A stretch of DNA of 64,000 nucleotides, from positions 2,620,530-2,684,529 of the forward strand of contig CM039199.1 of NCBI GenBank assembly GCA_008360975.2, written 5' to 3'. Position 1 is the stretch's first letter. The number at the start of each line of letters is the position of its first letter. A program made the translations under genes and the position numbers. Shown piece by piece: positions 30,663-42,839 of the stretch. The DNA is from Lichenostomus cassidix (lineage: Eukaryota > Chordata > Aves > Passeriformes > Meliphagidae). The notes beneath the pieces were generated by a model. The model did not search any database. It was not told the origin of the DNA and worked only from the letters and a program-made list of their open reading frames with translations.

Positions 30663-33555
30663 GTAAGAGCGGCGGTGCTTTATCCCGCCTCGCCGCCTCT
30701 CCGCGCTTTCCCCTCACGGCCGCCTCGGCTCCCCGAGGCCGCGCTGGGTCCTGGCTGTCGCCGTGGGTTTGTCCCCTGCTCCCTGCGCTGTCCCCACGTT
30801 GGGCTCACGGGGACCGAGGGGATGGCACGGTGCGAAGGGCTGATCCTTCCTTCCTTCCTTCCTTCGGGGCCGAGCTGTGGCTGCGCCTTATTACTGCTGA
30901 ATTGTGGATGTGGTCGGCTGATTCCGTGGAGATTATTTCATATCTTAATTGATGTTATAAAGCTGAGTGTGTGTCGAGTCACATGTCGGGATGTGAAACG
31001 GCTGGCAGAAAACAGGATTAGTGCTTTTTTCCACTGAAATCCGTGAGGTTTTCCACAATTTCTGCTGAGGTTGGGGTTCTTTTTCAGCTCCAAAACCCAC
31101 TCTGGCTGTGCCCACCAGAATCTCTGCTTGCCTGTACCTGAAGGGTGAATATTACCCGCCCAGGAGCTGCGGTGCTGTCAGCACCAGGTATTTTTATAGC
31201 TGAATTAATGCTGCTCTCTGCCCTGTATGAAGGGGAGAGGATCTGCACACCTGGGCAGGAGGTGCAGGTGCTGCACAGCCAGAGCTGAGCCATTCCCTGA
31301 GCAAACCCACCTCCTGCACACGCTGAGGGTTGGAGCTCAGTTTCCTGAGACCTGCTGTGCACTCTTGCTAAGGGTAATCTACTTGGTAGTCATGCGCTTT
31401 ATTCTTGAGAACAAAAGGAAAGACAAAATAGCCGGCGTTAATATGAAATCTTAATTTTCTCTATGGCTTTGTCTAGTCTGGACTTTGCAAATGGGGTATG
31501 TTGACATCCTTAATTAAATTTGTCGTTTGGAAATTTAAAGGAATACATTTTGTGTAGTTTTCTAAGGAGAGAAGTACAATTGAGCCAGCTTTTAGAACAT
31601 GGTCACCTGCCTGAAAGTGAACGTGGACAATTTGTGACATGTATAAAGCCTGTTTTTCCATGCCTTTTGGACTCCTCAGAACGAAAGCTCTGCTATAAAA
31701 TTATATTACCAGGCTAAAAAAAATATCTGAGACAAATGTACTCAAGGTCCGTTTCTGTCATGAGGCAATGTCCAGGAAAGTCAATATTTATTCCTTACAA
31801 AAACTACAGTGGTGTTGCAACTGAGCACAAAGTGTAGAGTGGGACCTTTTGGAAATGGGAGAATGATAACCTCTGCTGAGGGATTGTGGAGGTTTCTAAC
31901 CAAATGCAGCAATATCAAAGGGGAATTCTGTGCCATCACAGCAACACCAACGAGGTGTTTGGAATAAAAAGCTGTGAATAGTGTCCAGTTTCATCCTTTA
32001 AAAGTCACCCTCCAAATGGAGAAGGCTGGGGAAGCACTAATCCAGCCTGTGGAGCTTGGGCACAGAGACACTGAGCTGCCCTGGGTGTGTTTCCAGGCCT
32101 TGACTGTGTGCTCAGGTGAGTGCTCCTGTTCCATATCCCACTGAATCCAGTGCGGGAAGTCCTGGTTTCAGCTGGCAGCACTGGGACAGGGGGTCAGGCT
32201 GTGCTTTCTGCAGCAGGATGTTTGCCTGGTGCCAGGCACTGTGCTCTGGGAAGGCTTAGCCAAATGTACCTGTGACCTCTCCTGCAGATCTGCTGATGTG
32301 GTTTCTAATTCTGCTGCTAAATGCTGAAACTTGGAGTATGAAATGACATTTAGAATTGTTTGGGTCCCAATCCTGCAGTGGCTTCCTGCCTCTGAGAAGA
32401 GAAAATGGGAAATGGGGATGTAACACTTCAGGTACAAAGTAAGAAATTACTGGGAGGAATTCTTTTCAGTTTGCTTTTAGATGCTGGGATATTAAGTACA
32501 CCAGAATTAGGCTTTATTGGGACATCTCATTTTGCACGTGGTTGTCAACATCCCAATCTTGCAAAAACTTCAGGTCACGTGCTTGAGTTTGATGTCAATG
32601 GAATTCCTACTGAAATAAACTTAGGGCTGTGCATGCACACCTGCACAATTGCTTCTTCAGATGTAGTTTAGGGATGTAACATGGTCACATTTACAGTTAA
32701 TGAGTCAAGAAGTGGGCGTTTCACAGCATTTTTGGATAGGTCTTGGTTATGTCAGCCCCTGTAAGGTGCAGTCAGCCCATCCAGGAGAACACAAACTGCA
32801 GAGAGGCATGGATGGCCCAGTCCTGTTTGCAAAGCTATGCTCTCTTCCTTCAGAGGCAGAATAGGATTGCTCAAGGATCAGTGGTGCAGAGTTGGCTGTG
32901 TAGCCAAGTCAGGTTCTCTTTAACTTGTAATTATCTCCATAGCGCTCTGGTCAATATGTTTTTAGAAATACTTTCTTAATTTAATACAGAAAATCCTGCA
33001 CCTAAGTTGTGGAGCCTCAGCAATGTTACTTCTACCAGAATATTTTCCTGGTTTCACTTCTCCCTGCCCTATTTTCCATTATCATCTACAGAAATGGACT
33101 TTGATTGTGGTGTGCTACATCTTAGGAGCCAACTTTAGCAATATCCTCTTTACCTACAATAAAACAGCCTCAGGGTCGAATTCCCCCTCACAGCCTTTGC
33201 CCCTGTGACCGGTTTTGTGGGAAATCTCTGGATTTCCACTGTTGCCCAGTGGGTGAGCAGGAAGATGCCAGGGAGCTGCCTGTCCCTGCCAGTGTAACCC
33301 CGGCAGTGTTTCCTCTGGCACTCCAACGCTGCTGCTGCTGCCGTGTGATGCAAAGGGAGAGGAATTTCTCAAGCAGGCAGAGCCACTTAAGCCTTTATAG
33401 GTCAAAAAACCAACACCTCAGAGTTCTTGCAGAAATCATCTCCAGGCTTGTGCAGTGCTCCAGCTTGTTCAGGGAACACCTGCTCTGAGCATTAACTCTT
33501 GCTGGATGCGGGAAACAGCCCAGGGAACTCACTGGCAGCGTTCAGATTGGAAGTT

Positions 33556-33790
33556 TAGATTTGGAAGTTTATGTTGGGAAGGAATTGTTCCCTAGGAGGG
33601 TGGGGAGGCCCTGGCACAGGGTGCCCAGAGAAACTGTGGTTGCCTCATCCCTGGAAGTGTCCAAGGCCAGGTTGGACAGGGCTTGGAGCAGCCTGGGACA
33701 GTGGAAGGTGTCCCTGCCCGTGGCAAAAAGTGGAATGAGATGGGATTTAAGGTCCCTTCCAGCCCAAACCAGTCTGGGATTCCATGATCT
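33556..33790 (+). mobile_element. CR1 LINE 3' fragment
   Basis: Sense copy of the dominant type, from the 'gttgggaaggaattgttccc' segment to the terminal GGGATTCCATGATC. Confidence 0.92.
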
Positions 33791-35049
33791 CTGCTGGGCC
33801 ATTGCAGGAGGCTGAACTGCTGTTAAAAGTCCCATGGGAGTCAAAAACTGGCCCTTTGTTACAGATGGAGGAACCAAACCTTTTAGACAAGTAGGTTGGA
33901 AGGAGTCTGTGTGGAACTTACTGACCATGGACAATCCATGAGCAGCTCAGGATTCAACATGCCCTTGGAATTGCAGTTGCTGTGGCTGTTTGAAGATTAA
34001 CTCCTTTTCACAGGATTGCTACAGAGATTTTTCAGCCTCTTTTCTTAATACTTCTGCTGCTCTGTTGGCTGACTTTTGAGGAATAAGTCTCAGTTTCCTT
34101 CTTGCCCATTCCTCAGTCTCCACTTAGTACTGGAGAGAGTTGATGTTGGTTTGAAAGCAGATAGGAAAATAAGGAATGTCTTGGAAAGAAAAGGAGAGAG
34201 CCACTGGAGAGAGTTGAGAGAAGGAGACTTAAGATTTTTCTCATTAGAATTACAACAGAATTCAAGTGCAAATCTAATTGTTGAAGAAAAGAAAATCCCT
34301 GTTTATTTGAGAAGTAGTTCATCACTTACAGTCTTGTTTAGGACAGTTTAAGGATGATCAAGATTCAAGGATTCATTATTAAAACTGAGCATTAATATCT
34401 TATTTAAGTGTGTATAACCCCAGTCTTCTACACAGGGGAGAAGATGATTCCTTTAGTCTGTGCAGAGTGGCAGGGATTGGTACAGTCTCTAGTTCTAGGG
34501 CAAGTATTTGGGAAAAAGTGCTAAAAGTTTGGGAGAAGTCCCTAACAATGGTATTTAAAAAGAGAGGGATAACCTCACATTACTACAGGGAGGGCAAAGT
34601 GCTCAGCAATCCCCAACCCTTCACATGCTGACACATAGAAAATTCCAGTGGATATGTGGGACAGTGGCACAGTCTCACTGAGCAGGCAGTGTGTAGAACT
34701 AGCTTTCCCAACATCCATTATTTCATTGCAAATCTCACAGTACTTTGTTCCACTTCTGTACAAACTCAGCAGTTTCATAATGAGTGGATTGTAGGAGAAA
34801 GCCAGCTTTTACTTACCCATGGAGTACATTGTTTTAACTTAGGACTGCAGGAAAACACCTTGAAAAAAACAAAAACAAACTTGAAAAAACCCACAGAACA
34901 AGCTCCCTAAAGACTCTGAACCCCCACACCAATTATTTTCCTCCTTACTTCTCTCCCCCCAGAAAAGTAAATTATTTAAAAAACCTTCACGTTGATCTAT
35001 GTAGGATGGATTGAGTGAGAACTGGAGGAGGAGCCTGAATCACCATTTT

Positions 35050-35680
35050 TTTAGGCAGTGTGTACAATTCAGAAGGAGAAAATCAATCACACATCCAGTC
35101 AGAGGAGGAGCATACAGTGATAATTAACCCTTGGAATTGCTGCAAGGAACCCTGTGGGATCACCCTGGACATGGAGAGTGTTGCTGGTGTTGCAAGGCAC
35201 ATGAAGTTAGAATTGGAATCACCTACTTTAGTGCTCACAGAGGGTTACACTCCCAACCCATACCAAAGTAAATACCTTAGTAGTCTTCTATACTCCCAGC
35301 TCCTGGATCAACAAAAGGATGTTGAGTGCATAATGTTGACAGAGATCAAAGAAGTGGGAAAGTCGAACCAAATGATAATGGGGACTTAAATTACCTGTGA
35401 ATAAACTGGTCAGATAGCACAATACGAGGCAGTTCAAAGCAGCAGTTTCTGCCTCTTGGAACAGCTCGTACTCAGTACACAGACTTGACTTAGCATTAAG
35501 TAATGTGCAAGAACTGCCTCAGAAGCAGCAATAATGGAGCCACTTGGCCTGACTGCAGCACAGGAAAAATGGGTGCCTAAGTACCAAAACGTGTGGCTCT
35601 GGCACAAACTGTAGAATGGGACGTTGCACTGAAACACTGAGACAAATGGCTCCTACAGCATAAAAAAAAAACCCCACATT
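35050..35680 (+). mobile_element. Ancient LINE (CR1-like) fragment, endonuclease region
   Basis: Degenerate sense sequence. Around 35,380 it reads GGGGACTTAAATTACCTGTG, corresponding to the GDFNYPD-type motif of LINE endonucleases but with Leu for Phe and a stop codon. The following bases (35,404-35,470) resemble the same part of ancient amniote CR1 elements. A younger CR1 begins right after it at 35,701. Confidence 0.45.
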
Positions 35681-35700
35681 TTTAGCTGGGACATAGATAC

Positions 35701-36105
35701 TGCTCAGGAAAGGCTGAGAGATTTGGAATTGTTTAGCCTGGAAAAGAGAAGCTCCAAGGTTACCTGATTGTGGCCTTCCAGTACCTGAAGGGGTTGACAG
35801 AGAAGATGGGGAAAGACTGTTTAGAAGGGCCTGAAGTGACAGGACAAGGGGGAATGGATTCAAACCAAAAGACAGTAGGTTTGGATTAGCTATTAGGAGA
35901 ATGTTCTTCCCTGTGAGGGTGGGCAGGTCCTGGCACAGGGTGCCCAGAGAAGCTGTGGCTGCCCCTGGATCCCTGGAGGTGTCCAAGGCCAGGCTGGACA
36001 GGGCTTGGAGCAACCTGGGACAGTGGAAGGTGTCCCTGCACAGGGGGTGGAATGAGGTGAGCTTCAAAGTCCCTCCCAGCCCAAACTATCCTGTGATTCT
36101 CTAAT
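35701..36105 (+). mobile_element. CR1 LINE 3' fragment, about 405 bp
   Basis: Sense copy from the 'ctcaggaaaggctgagagat' segment to the terminal CTGTGATTCTCTAATC. It abuts the older LINE fragment upstream. Confidence 0.92.
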
Positions 36106-39100
36106 CTTATGAAAGTAGAAGATGTTTTGGGGAACACACAAAGCAGTGACTCAAAAAGGCTATAGTCACCCAGCACAAGGACGTTGGTAGTGTCAAAGAA
36201 ACCATTTGGCCCAGACAGATCTCTTAGAAATTGGACAGAGTGTGAGTGTAGTGTTGGCAGTGTCCAGTGTAATCCACAAGTGTGGATTAGTTCAGTTTTG
36301 GTGCAGGATTTAAGTGTAGCTGGAAGGTGAGCCATTAAAATCCAGATGCAGAGTAGGAACCTCAGTTAGAGTTGGCTGCTAGAATAGTTGAGCTCAGAGG
36401 CTGTTCCTGAACCTCCACCCCTCTCTTGAGCATATACAGAAGCTGAGCTGCAGCTTTCCATGGTGTGTCTTCTCCTTTCCTCATCCAGAAAACAGGAAGC
36501 TCCCCTGTTTAAGGGGTTTAAAGGACTTTAAACCTAAACCTCCCATCTTCCCAGTGCACCATCTGGTGCTGGTTGTTGTTGCAGTTGAATTATTTATGAC
36601 AGGTGGGCGCAGATCCATCCTGAACTGCAGATTTTCAGTGGCAAAAAGGTGACAAATCTGGAGGCTCCAGCAATGACATGGGGCAGGCATAAATGGGAGA
36701 CACAAACCCAACTAGAGCAGAGAGCCATGGTCAGGAGGCTGAACTTCAGGGCTGGAGTGAGTGACAGTCAATAGAGGACGTCTGGCCATGCATAGGCTCT
36801 GGAATACATCCAGGGAACAAGTGGACATTTCCCAAAGATAAGCTGGCAGAGGGGTGAGATTACAGGAGCAGGGCAACAGGCCCCTGCTGTGCTTGCAGGC
36901 TGCAGCCAGGCTGGGTTGGTGGTGGAATTGGTTCTGAACCATTAGAGGAATGACTTTTTTTCGGTGCCTCCATCGGGATAAAGCTTTGGTGGGCATTTCC
37001 TGTGGATTGAGAAAAGCTGTTCTGAACTGCGTGTGAATTCATGATTTTTAAATGAAAACTTGCAGAATTGTCAAAGTAATGCAAACAACACCGACTTGGT
37101 ATGATCAAAAGAGAGCTCTGTGGTATTGGGCTGGATTTTGGGCAAAATTTGACATGTATTTTTATTTAATATATCTCAATGGTTTTCCATGCAGTGAAAC
37201 ATGCCAAAAACATGCCTAAAAGCCTAAAATGTTCATGAACTTGCCTGAAAGTTTTCTGTGGACTTTACTCAAAAGTCATAGTCTGAAAACAAGCAAGTTT
37301 TAACCTAAACTGAGAGAAGTAAAAAGTAAGTACAATGGGAAATGTGCAGTGTAGTTTGACCTTCAGTTCTGTCATCTTCAGTATCACGACAGTCTGTATT
37401 GCAGGGGTTGCCAAGAGTCAAATAAATGAAATTTTGGGTTATAAACAAGCAGAAATGTAAAATGAATCTCAGTTCAAGGGAATATATAATACTTGAGGAA
37501 GGCACATTCATATTTTATTACCCTTTTGGCCTTCCCTCCATTCAAGGTCTCAAGCCTGGCTGCAGCAGGACAGGTGTAAAGCAGGCAGGAGTGCTGTGGA
37601 TGGTCCTGGTGGTCTCTTCCTTCTTTGAGTTCTGCGATTTATTACTTCGTTTTAATACCTGTTTATTTTCCCCCTTATTTCCCTGGCTGTAAAGAACAGG
37701 AAGCACTGCAGAGCCTTTCATTTGCCCACACTTTCAGGCTGCATTAAGGAACTGTAATCACATCTCATGCTTCGGAGCTTTGGGCCTGCTGCCAGCACGG
37801 CTCAGGCAGGAGTTGGCCAAGAGTTGTCTTGGGACCTTTTCATCTTGTTTTTAGGAGCATCAAGGATTGGCCTTACCTCAAAACAAGGCACTCAAACATG
37901 TAGGTCAGTGTTCAAAGGTGGCAGGGAGAAGATTGTTTTGGATGTGCTTCGGTTGGATGGGTTACTCCTGTGCTGCCAGATTTCTGTGGAAGACTCTCTT
38001 CCCCCCTGCAGCCACCCCGTTCAAATTATCTGAAATTTTGGGTGTGTATCCTCTTCCTGTGCATGTTGAGATCTGAATCATCTGCCTAAATCAACGGATG
38101 TATTCTCACCTCGTCACTTCCCCATCCCTGAAGGGGCTGGTTAAGGGCATTAGTGGCCCTTTGATCTCTCTTTTGTTCTGCATCTCAGTAATTTGGTCTC
38201 CAGTGATCAAATGGGTTAATCTAATGCTTATTACTGTGCTCAGCATCAGGGCAGTGGCAGAGATGTACTGGATTGTCTAATACAGCAGTTCTGACTGGGG
38301 AGTTGAATAAATTCCTCTGGCCAGAAACTCTGTGAAACAAATTAAAAGCTTTTGACCAAGTTTGGTTATGACAAGCTACTTCTGAATGTAAGTTAAGCAG
38401 TTTGGGGATTAAGTTTGCTTTGTTTTGGTAAAAGGTATGTGAATTCTAGTTCAAAATTACATGAAAGGATGGATTTCAACTTCCTACTTCCAAAGCTCCT
38501 CAGCAGCTGTGGTTCTGTGGGGTCTGTTTCAGTCAGAACTGTTGGTGCAGCACTGTAGGAGGGACAAGTCCACTGCAGAAACTCAGGGAGAATGACCCTG
38601 GGATTGAGTTGGATCCAGATTTAAAACATGAGCAGCACTCCAGTCGTGTTAGAGATGTGAAACAGTTCTCCTTTCAAAGGCCAGAAAGCCTGAAAACAGA
38701 GCAGGGCAGGCACAGTGGTATGGGTTGATGACCACATGGCAGAGCAGTAGAGACGAGCTGAGGAGGTCTAGGGAGAGAGTGGAGAGCATTGGTTCTTTCA
38801 TTAGTTGAATTTTCAGTGAATTTTGTGCAGGATCCTGCACCTAAATGTTTCTTTTTTTTTCAGATAGTTTAAATATAGGGAATGTCTCTAAGAATATGAA
38901 AGCCAACTAAGAAGGTGAATTGTGATAATTCCTGTAGCTTCCTGTGTGTCAGTTTGAATCAGAAGTTAAATCTTGGCAAGTTGGTCTCTTTACACCACCA
39001 TCCAGGTTAGAGGTACAGCTCCAGAAACCCAATCTTGCCTGCTTTTTAGAGCAGTAAGAGAGATTGTGTTTATGTTTTGTGTTACTGCTCCAGTCCTGAG

Positions 39101-40279
39101 TCCTGTTCCTTGCAAAATGATCTGAATAACTTTTTATTTGCTAAGACAGTTCTATTCCAAAGCAAGTGGAACCTCCCCAGGATCCAGAAGAGATAAGAGT
39201 TCCCCTTCTTCTGCTGGTTGCACTGTACCTCAGCTGTTCTCTGTTCCCTAAATGTCCTGTTGGGGTGGTAGTCCTGCAGCCATGCTGGGGGTGCACATTG
39301 TCCCTGAATGTCAGTGCTGGAAACTTCTCTCCAAACATTTCCTTGGAGCCACCAAAATGTCTCTGTCCTCCCTGTTATCTTCTGTTTCACCTGGTCTCAT
39401 TCACATAACATGTCCCAGGTCATACAGTCCCACTCAGCTATTTTTTTTTGTCCTCATCTGCTCTCCCAAGTGTCTTTTTTTGAATCTTTTATAATTTTCA
39501 CCTTTATTTTGCTTAGAACCATGGTCATTCCCATGACTCTTCTGCATGTGCTGTTCTTGTTCAGTAGCAGCTCACAGAAGGGTTTAGGCTGTTGCTTGTC
39601 AGCATTTGCTTCCAACACTTTGCTCTCCTCAGAGAGATAATCTGGTCTTTCCATTGCCTCCTTCAGAGGACCTCTGACCTCTGTTTTGTCACTCCAGGGG
39701 ACCAACAGCTGCTGTTTGTAAACTTTGCACAACTTCATGAGAGAAGCACGTCAGATTTGAGCGATGGACAAACCCCACGTGCTTGTACAACACACAGCAC
39801 TTATGTTAAAAAACATCATCAAACAATTTGTGTTGGTTTTTGCTTGAGAAACCACCATTTCATAATTTCTGGCAGTTGCACCTGGTTGTGGCCTGAGTTG
39901 GTGGCTGCTCTTGCCTTCATGCTCTCAAGGAATACTTGAAAAATGATAAAAACATATCAGGATACCTAAACATAAGAAGGTATATAAAAGCGTCCTGGAA
40001 AAGCAAGAAATTTGGAAAGGTTAGAAGAAAGAGGAACAAGCTAAAAACACATGAAGACCGTCAAAAGAGGAGAAGAGAAATAACTTGAAAATGATAAAAA
40101 AAACTAATACTAGATTCTCTTCAGTCACAAGCAGAAAGCTCACCTGACAGTTGGTAGGATCTATAAAAAATTAAAAGTCTAAAAGTTGTGCTTAGGGCAG
40201 CTAAACTCCTAGCAGAAAAATGAACGCAATTCTCCTTGTGCTTTCATCTGTCTCAGGCTGAAATGTCTGGAGATGAGAT

Positions 40280-40400
40280 GGTGATGGAGATAGACACAAT
40301 TACCACTATCAGTCGCTGGGATCAGATGGTATTCACCCCAGGATTGGCGAGGAAGAAAGCGTTGAGCTATTAACTCGTCTATGAACTCTTGTTTAAAATC
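40280..40400 (+). mobile_element. Ancient LINE fragment, possible
   Basis: The string CTGGGATCAGATGGTATTCA resembles the conserved 'ggaccagatggtattcaccc' segment (GPDGIHP-type motif) of CR1 reverse transcriptase. Flanks are too diverged to extend. Confidence 0.35.
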
Positions 40401-41059
40401 CCTGGAAGGTGGCTGATGGGATTCCAGTTTTTCTCTGAGCACCAATTCATCCACAAAAGCCCAGAGCAGTGTGTTGCAAAATGATAAGTTGATAGGAGTT
40501 ATAATACAGAGTGTTACAAGTGGGACATGTAGGACTCAACAGAGGCATCAGTTGGGCAGGTCGGGCTGAATTTCCCAAATGCAAAGAGTTCAGGGAAACT
40601 AAGACACAGATTAAGGAGGAGGCTCCTGGATAATTAATTATTGGAAGGTGGGAAGCAGGTGGAAGGAATAGCTGGCAGATTTTCCCTGTGGAAGAAGCCC
40701 ATGGCTGCAGCTGTGTGTACTTTAGCTGTGCTCTCCCAAGTGTTGATGAGCAGGTGGAAACAGGATTGCTTGGTAATGTTCTAGAGCTTTCCAATACATT
40801 ATTTAATTAGAACTAATGAAGACAAGGGTCAGCTGTGAACCATTGCAGGACCTTATGAGACCAAAGACTTGAGGAGAACCTGGAGAATCAGTGATTTCTT
40901 TACAATTCACGTGGTGGGCTCTGATTTGCCCATTGCCACAACTGTGCCTTGTGATTTTAACAGACTGATCCATGCAAGTGTCAGCTTGGTATGTGGTGGT
41001 TGTCATGAAGATAAAAGGAACATTAGGAATGAATAAGCCAGAGAATCTCTCTAAACTCC

Positions 41060-41510
41060 TGTGAAAATCATAGCTACATCCAGATGTCGAATCCTGTGTG
41101 AAGTTCTGTTCCCCACAGCTCAAAAAAATCCATGGCTGTGTTGGAAGATACTTGGAGAAAAACATGAGGATAAAAAAAGTATAAGATGTGTTTCATCCAA
41201 GGAACAACAAACTGGACTAATACTCTTCTGGCTGGAAAAGAGGCAGCCAAAGGGTGATATGAAGAAGATCCACAGAGTCATGAATAGGGATTGACTGTTA
41301 GTCTCTCTAAATATGAAAATAATGGGGCATCACATGAAGCTGCGAAGAGTCAAGTTCAAAGGGAAGTGCTCTTCACTCACTGTACAATTAACATGTACAA
41401 TCCCTTGCTGCAGGAGCTGCTGTGGATGCTGAAGGTTTACAGAGGTTCAAAAACCACTGGAGCTAATGAATGGGGAAAAGGCTCCATCAATGGCTATGAA
41501 ATAACTGGTC
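41060..41510 (+). mobile_element. Ancient CR1-like LINE 3' region
   Basis: Diverged sense sequence. The stretch 41,325-41,500 ('aatggggcatcacatgaagc', 'tgctgcaggagctgctgtgg', 'aggttcaaaaaccactggag', 'ggctccatcaatggctatga') follows in order the 3' part of ancient amniote CR1-type elements. Many substitutions imply great age. Confidence 0.5.
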
Positions 41511-41782
41511 CTAGCTTTGCCTCAGGGAGTCTATAAAATGTTGGAGGCTTGGAGAGTGTCCTGGAGAGAAGCCCTACAAGCTTGTCCTGCCACTTCTCCT
41601 TCAGAAAGCTACTGTTGGCAGCTGCAGGAAGTACCTCCTTCACCCTCCATCACTGACATGGAGCTTAGCTGTTTGCTCACATTGAAAGTACTGCAGGGTT
41701 CCTTGGGTTCAATTATTGCAAATCTCACAATGTGGCTTTCAGCTGGTGCTGTTAATCAGCATTTTAAGTCCTTGGCCTTCAT

Positions 41783-41901
41783 ATCATGGAATCTTGGAAT
41801 GGCCTGGGTCAGAAGGAACCTTGAAGATCATCTTGTTCCACCCCCCTGCCATGGACAGAGACACCTTTCACTAGACCAGGTTGCTCCATTTCCTGTCCAG
41901 T
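41783..41901 (-). mobile_element. CR1 LINE 3' fragment
   Basis: Antisense CR1 3' end beginning ATCATGGAATCTTGGAATGG and running to the 'ctagaccaggttgctccat' segment. Confidence 0.88.
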
Positions 41902-42272
41902 TTTACTGGATGTACCATTTTTGTCATTTGTCATCCTCATCCTTCATGATTCCCTCAACTGTGTTCCACTGATGGGATAATAACAATTATGATTCCATCA
42001 TTTATGCTCCCTGTGTATATCTCAGGCAGCAGAACCTGGATCTTTGATGCTTTCCAGAGAGTTTGGGTACAGCACATGCTCTCAGGAATTATCTTCTCTT
42101 TATAAGAGCTGTGTCTCAGTCAGAGATTCCTGCATTTGAAATAAGAGTCTCTCTACTTATTAATGTATTTTTTGGAGGTCTGTTGGCATATTCCTCTTTC
42201 CTTGCTTTGGGAATGAATCAGGGTAACCTGCAGACATCAGGTGTTTGATCACTAAGAAAACCAGTTGATGTA

Positions 42273-42325
42273 GAATCATAGAATCATTTAAGTTGCAAAA
42301 GGTCTTTAAAATCAAGTGCAACCAT
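42273..42325 (-). mobile_element. CR1 LINE 3' tail, very short
   Basis: Antisense tail, AGAATCATAGAATCATTTAA and about 30 more bases. Confidence 0.6.
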
Positions 42326-42612
42326 AAACATTTATCTTGAAACAAAAAGGACTGAGACATCATACCACTGGGGAAAAAAAAAACCCAGCCTTAATCCTGT
42401 AGCCATCAGCTGAATTACTCTATGCTACTAATTTAATGAAGTCCCTAAATGTGCCCTGAATGGCCATAAGTACTTTGTGCATTTTAGAAAGATCTGTTTC
42501 CTTTAGAGATATCAGATAAATCAGTCAACTACTTCTGGGACATAAATTCTTACCCCCACCTGGGAGGTGTTAAGTCAGAAATAGCTTCAAACCCTTGCCA
42601 ACCATTCCATTT

Positions 42613-42839
42613 TAGATTGGATTTTGGGGAAAATTTCTTCATTGAAAGGTTGGTCAGGCACTGGCAGAAGCTTTCCAGGGCAGTGGTGGAGTCACCACCC
42701 CTGGCAGTGTTTAGCAGCCCTGTGGCTGTGGCACTTGGGGACATGGGTCAGTGGTGGCCTTTACAGTGCTGGGGAGTGGTTGTACTCAATGATCCCACAG
42801 GGCTTTTCCAACCTGAACACTTCTGTGTTTCTATGATTT
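42613..42839 (+). mobile_element. CR1 LINE 3' fragment
   Basis: Sense copy of the same type as the intronic copy ending at 4,951 ('aggttggtcaggcactggc', 'tgtggcacttggggacatgg'), ending in TGTGTTTCTATGATTT. Confidence 0.88.

Larger units (their letters stand above)
30190..30830. promoter_or_regulatory. RNF43: CpG-rich block around the RNF43 start exon
   Basis: CpG-rich sequence spans the putative 5' UTR, the coding exon and about 170 bases of the following intron. A short (TTCC)n run at about 30,846-30,865 follows it. It may be a second promoter or the downstream part of one hypomethylated region with the block at 28.3-29.0 kb. Confidence 0.55.
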
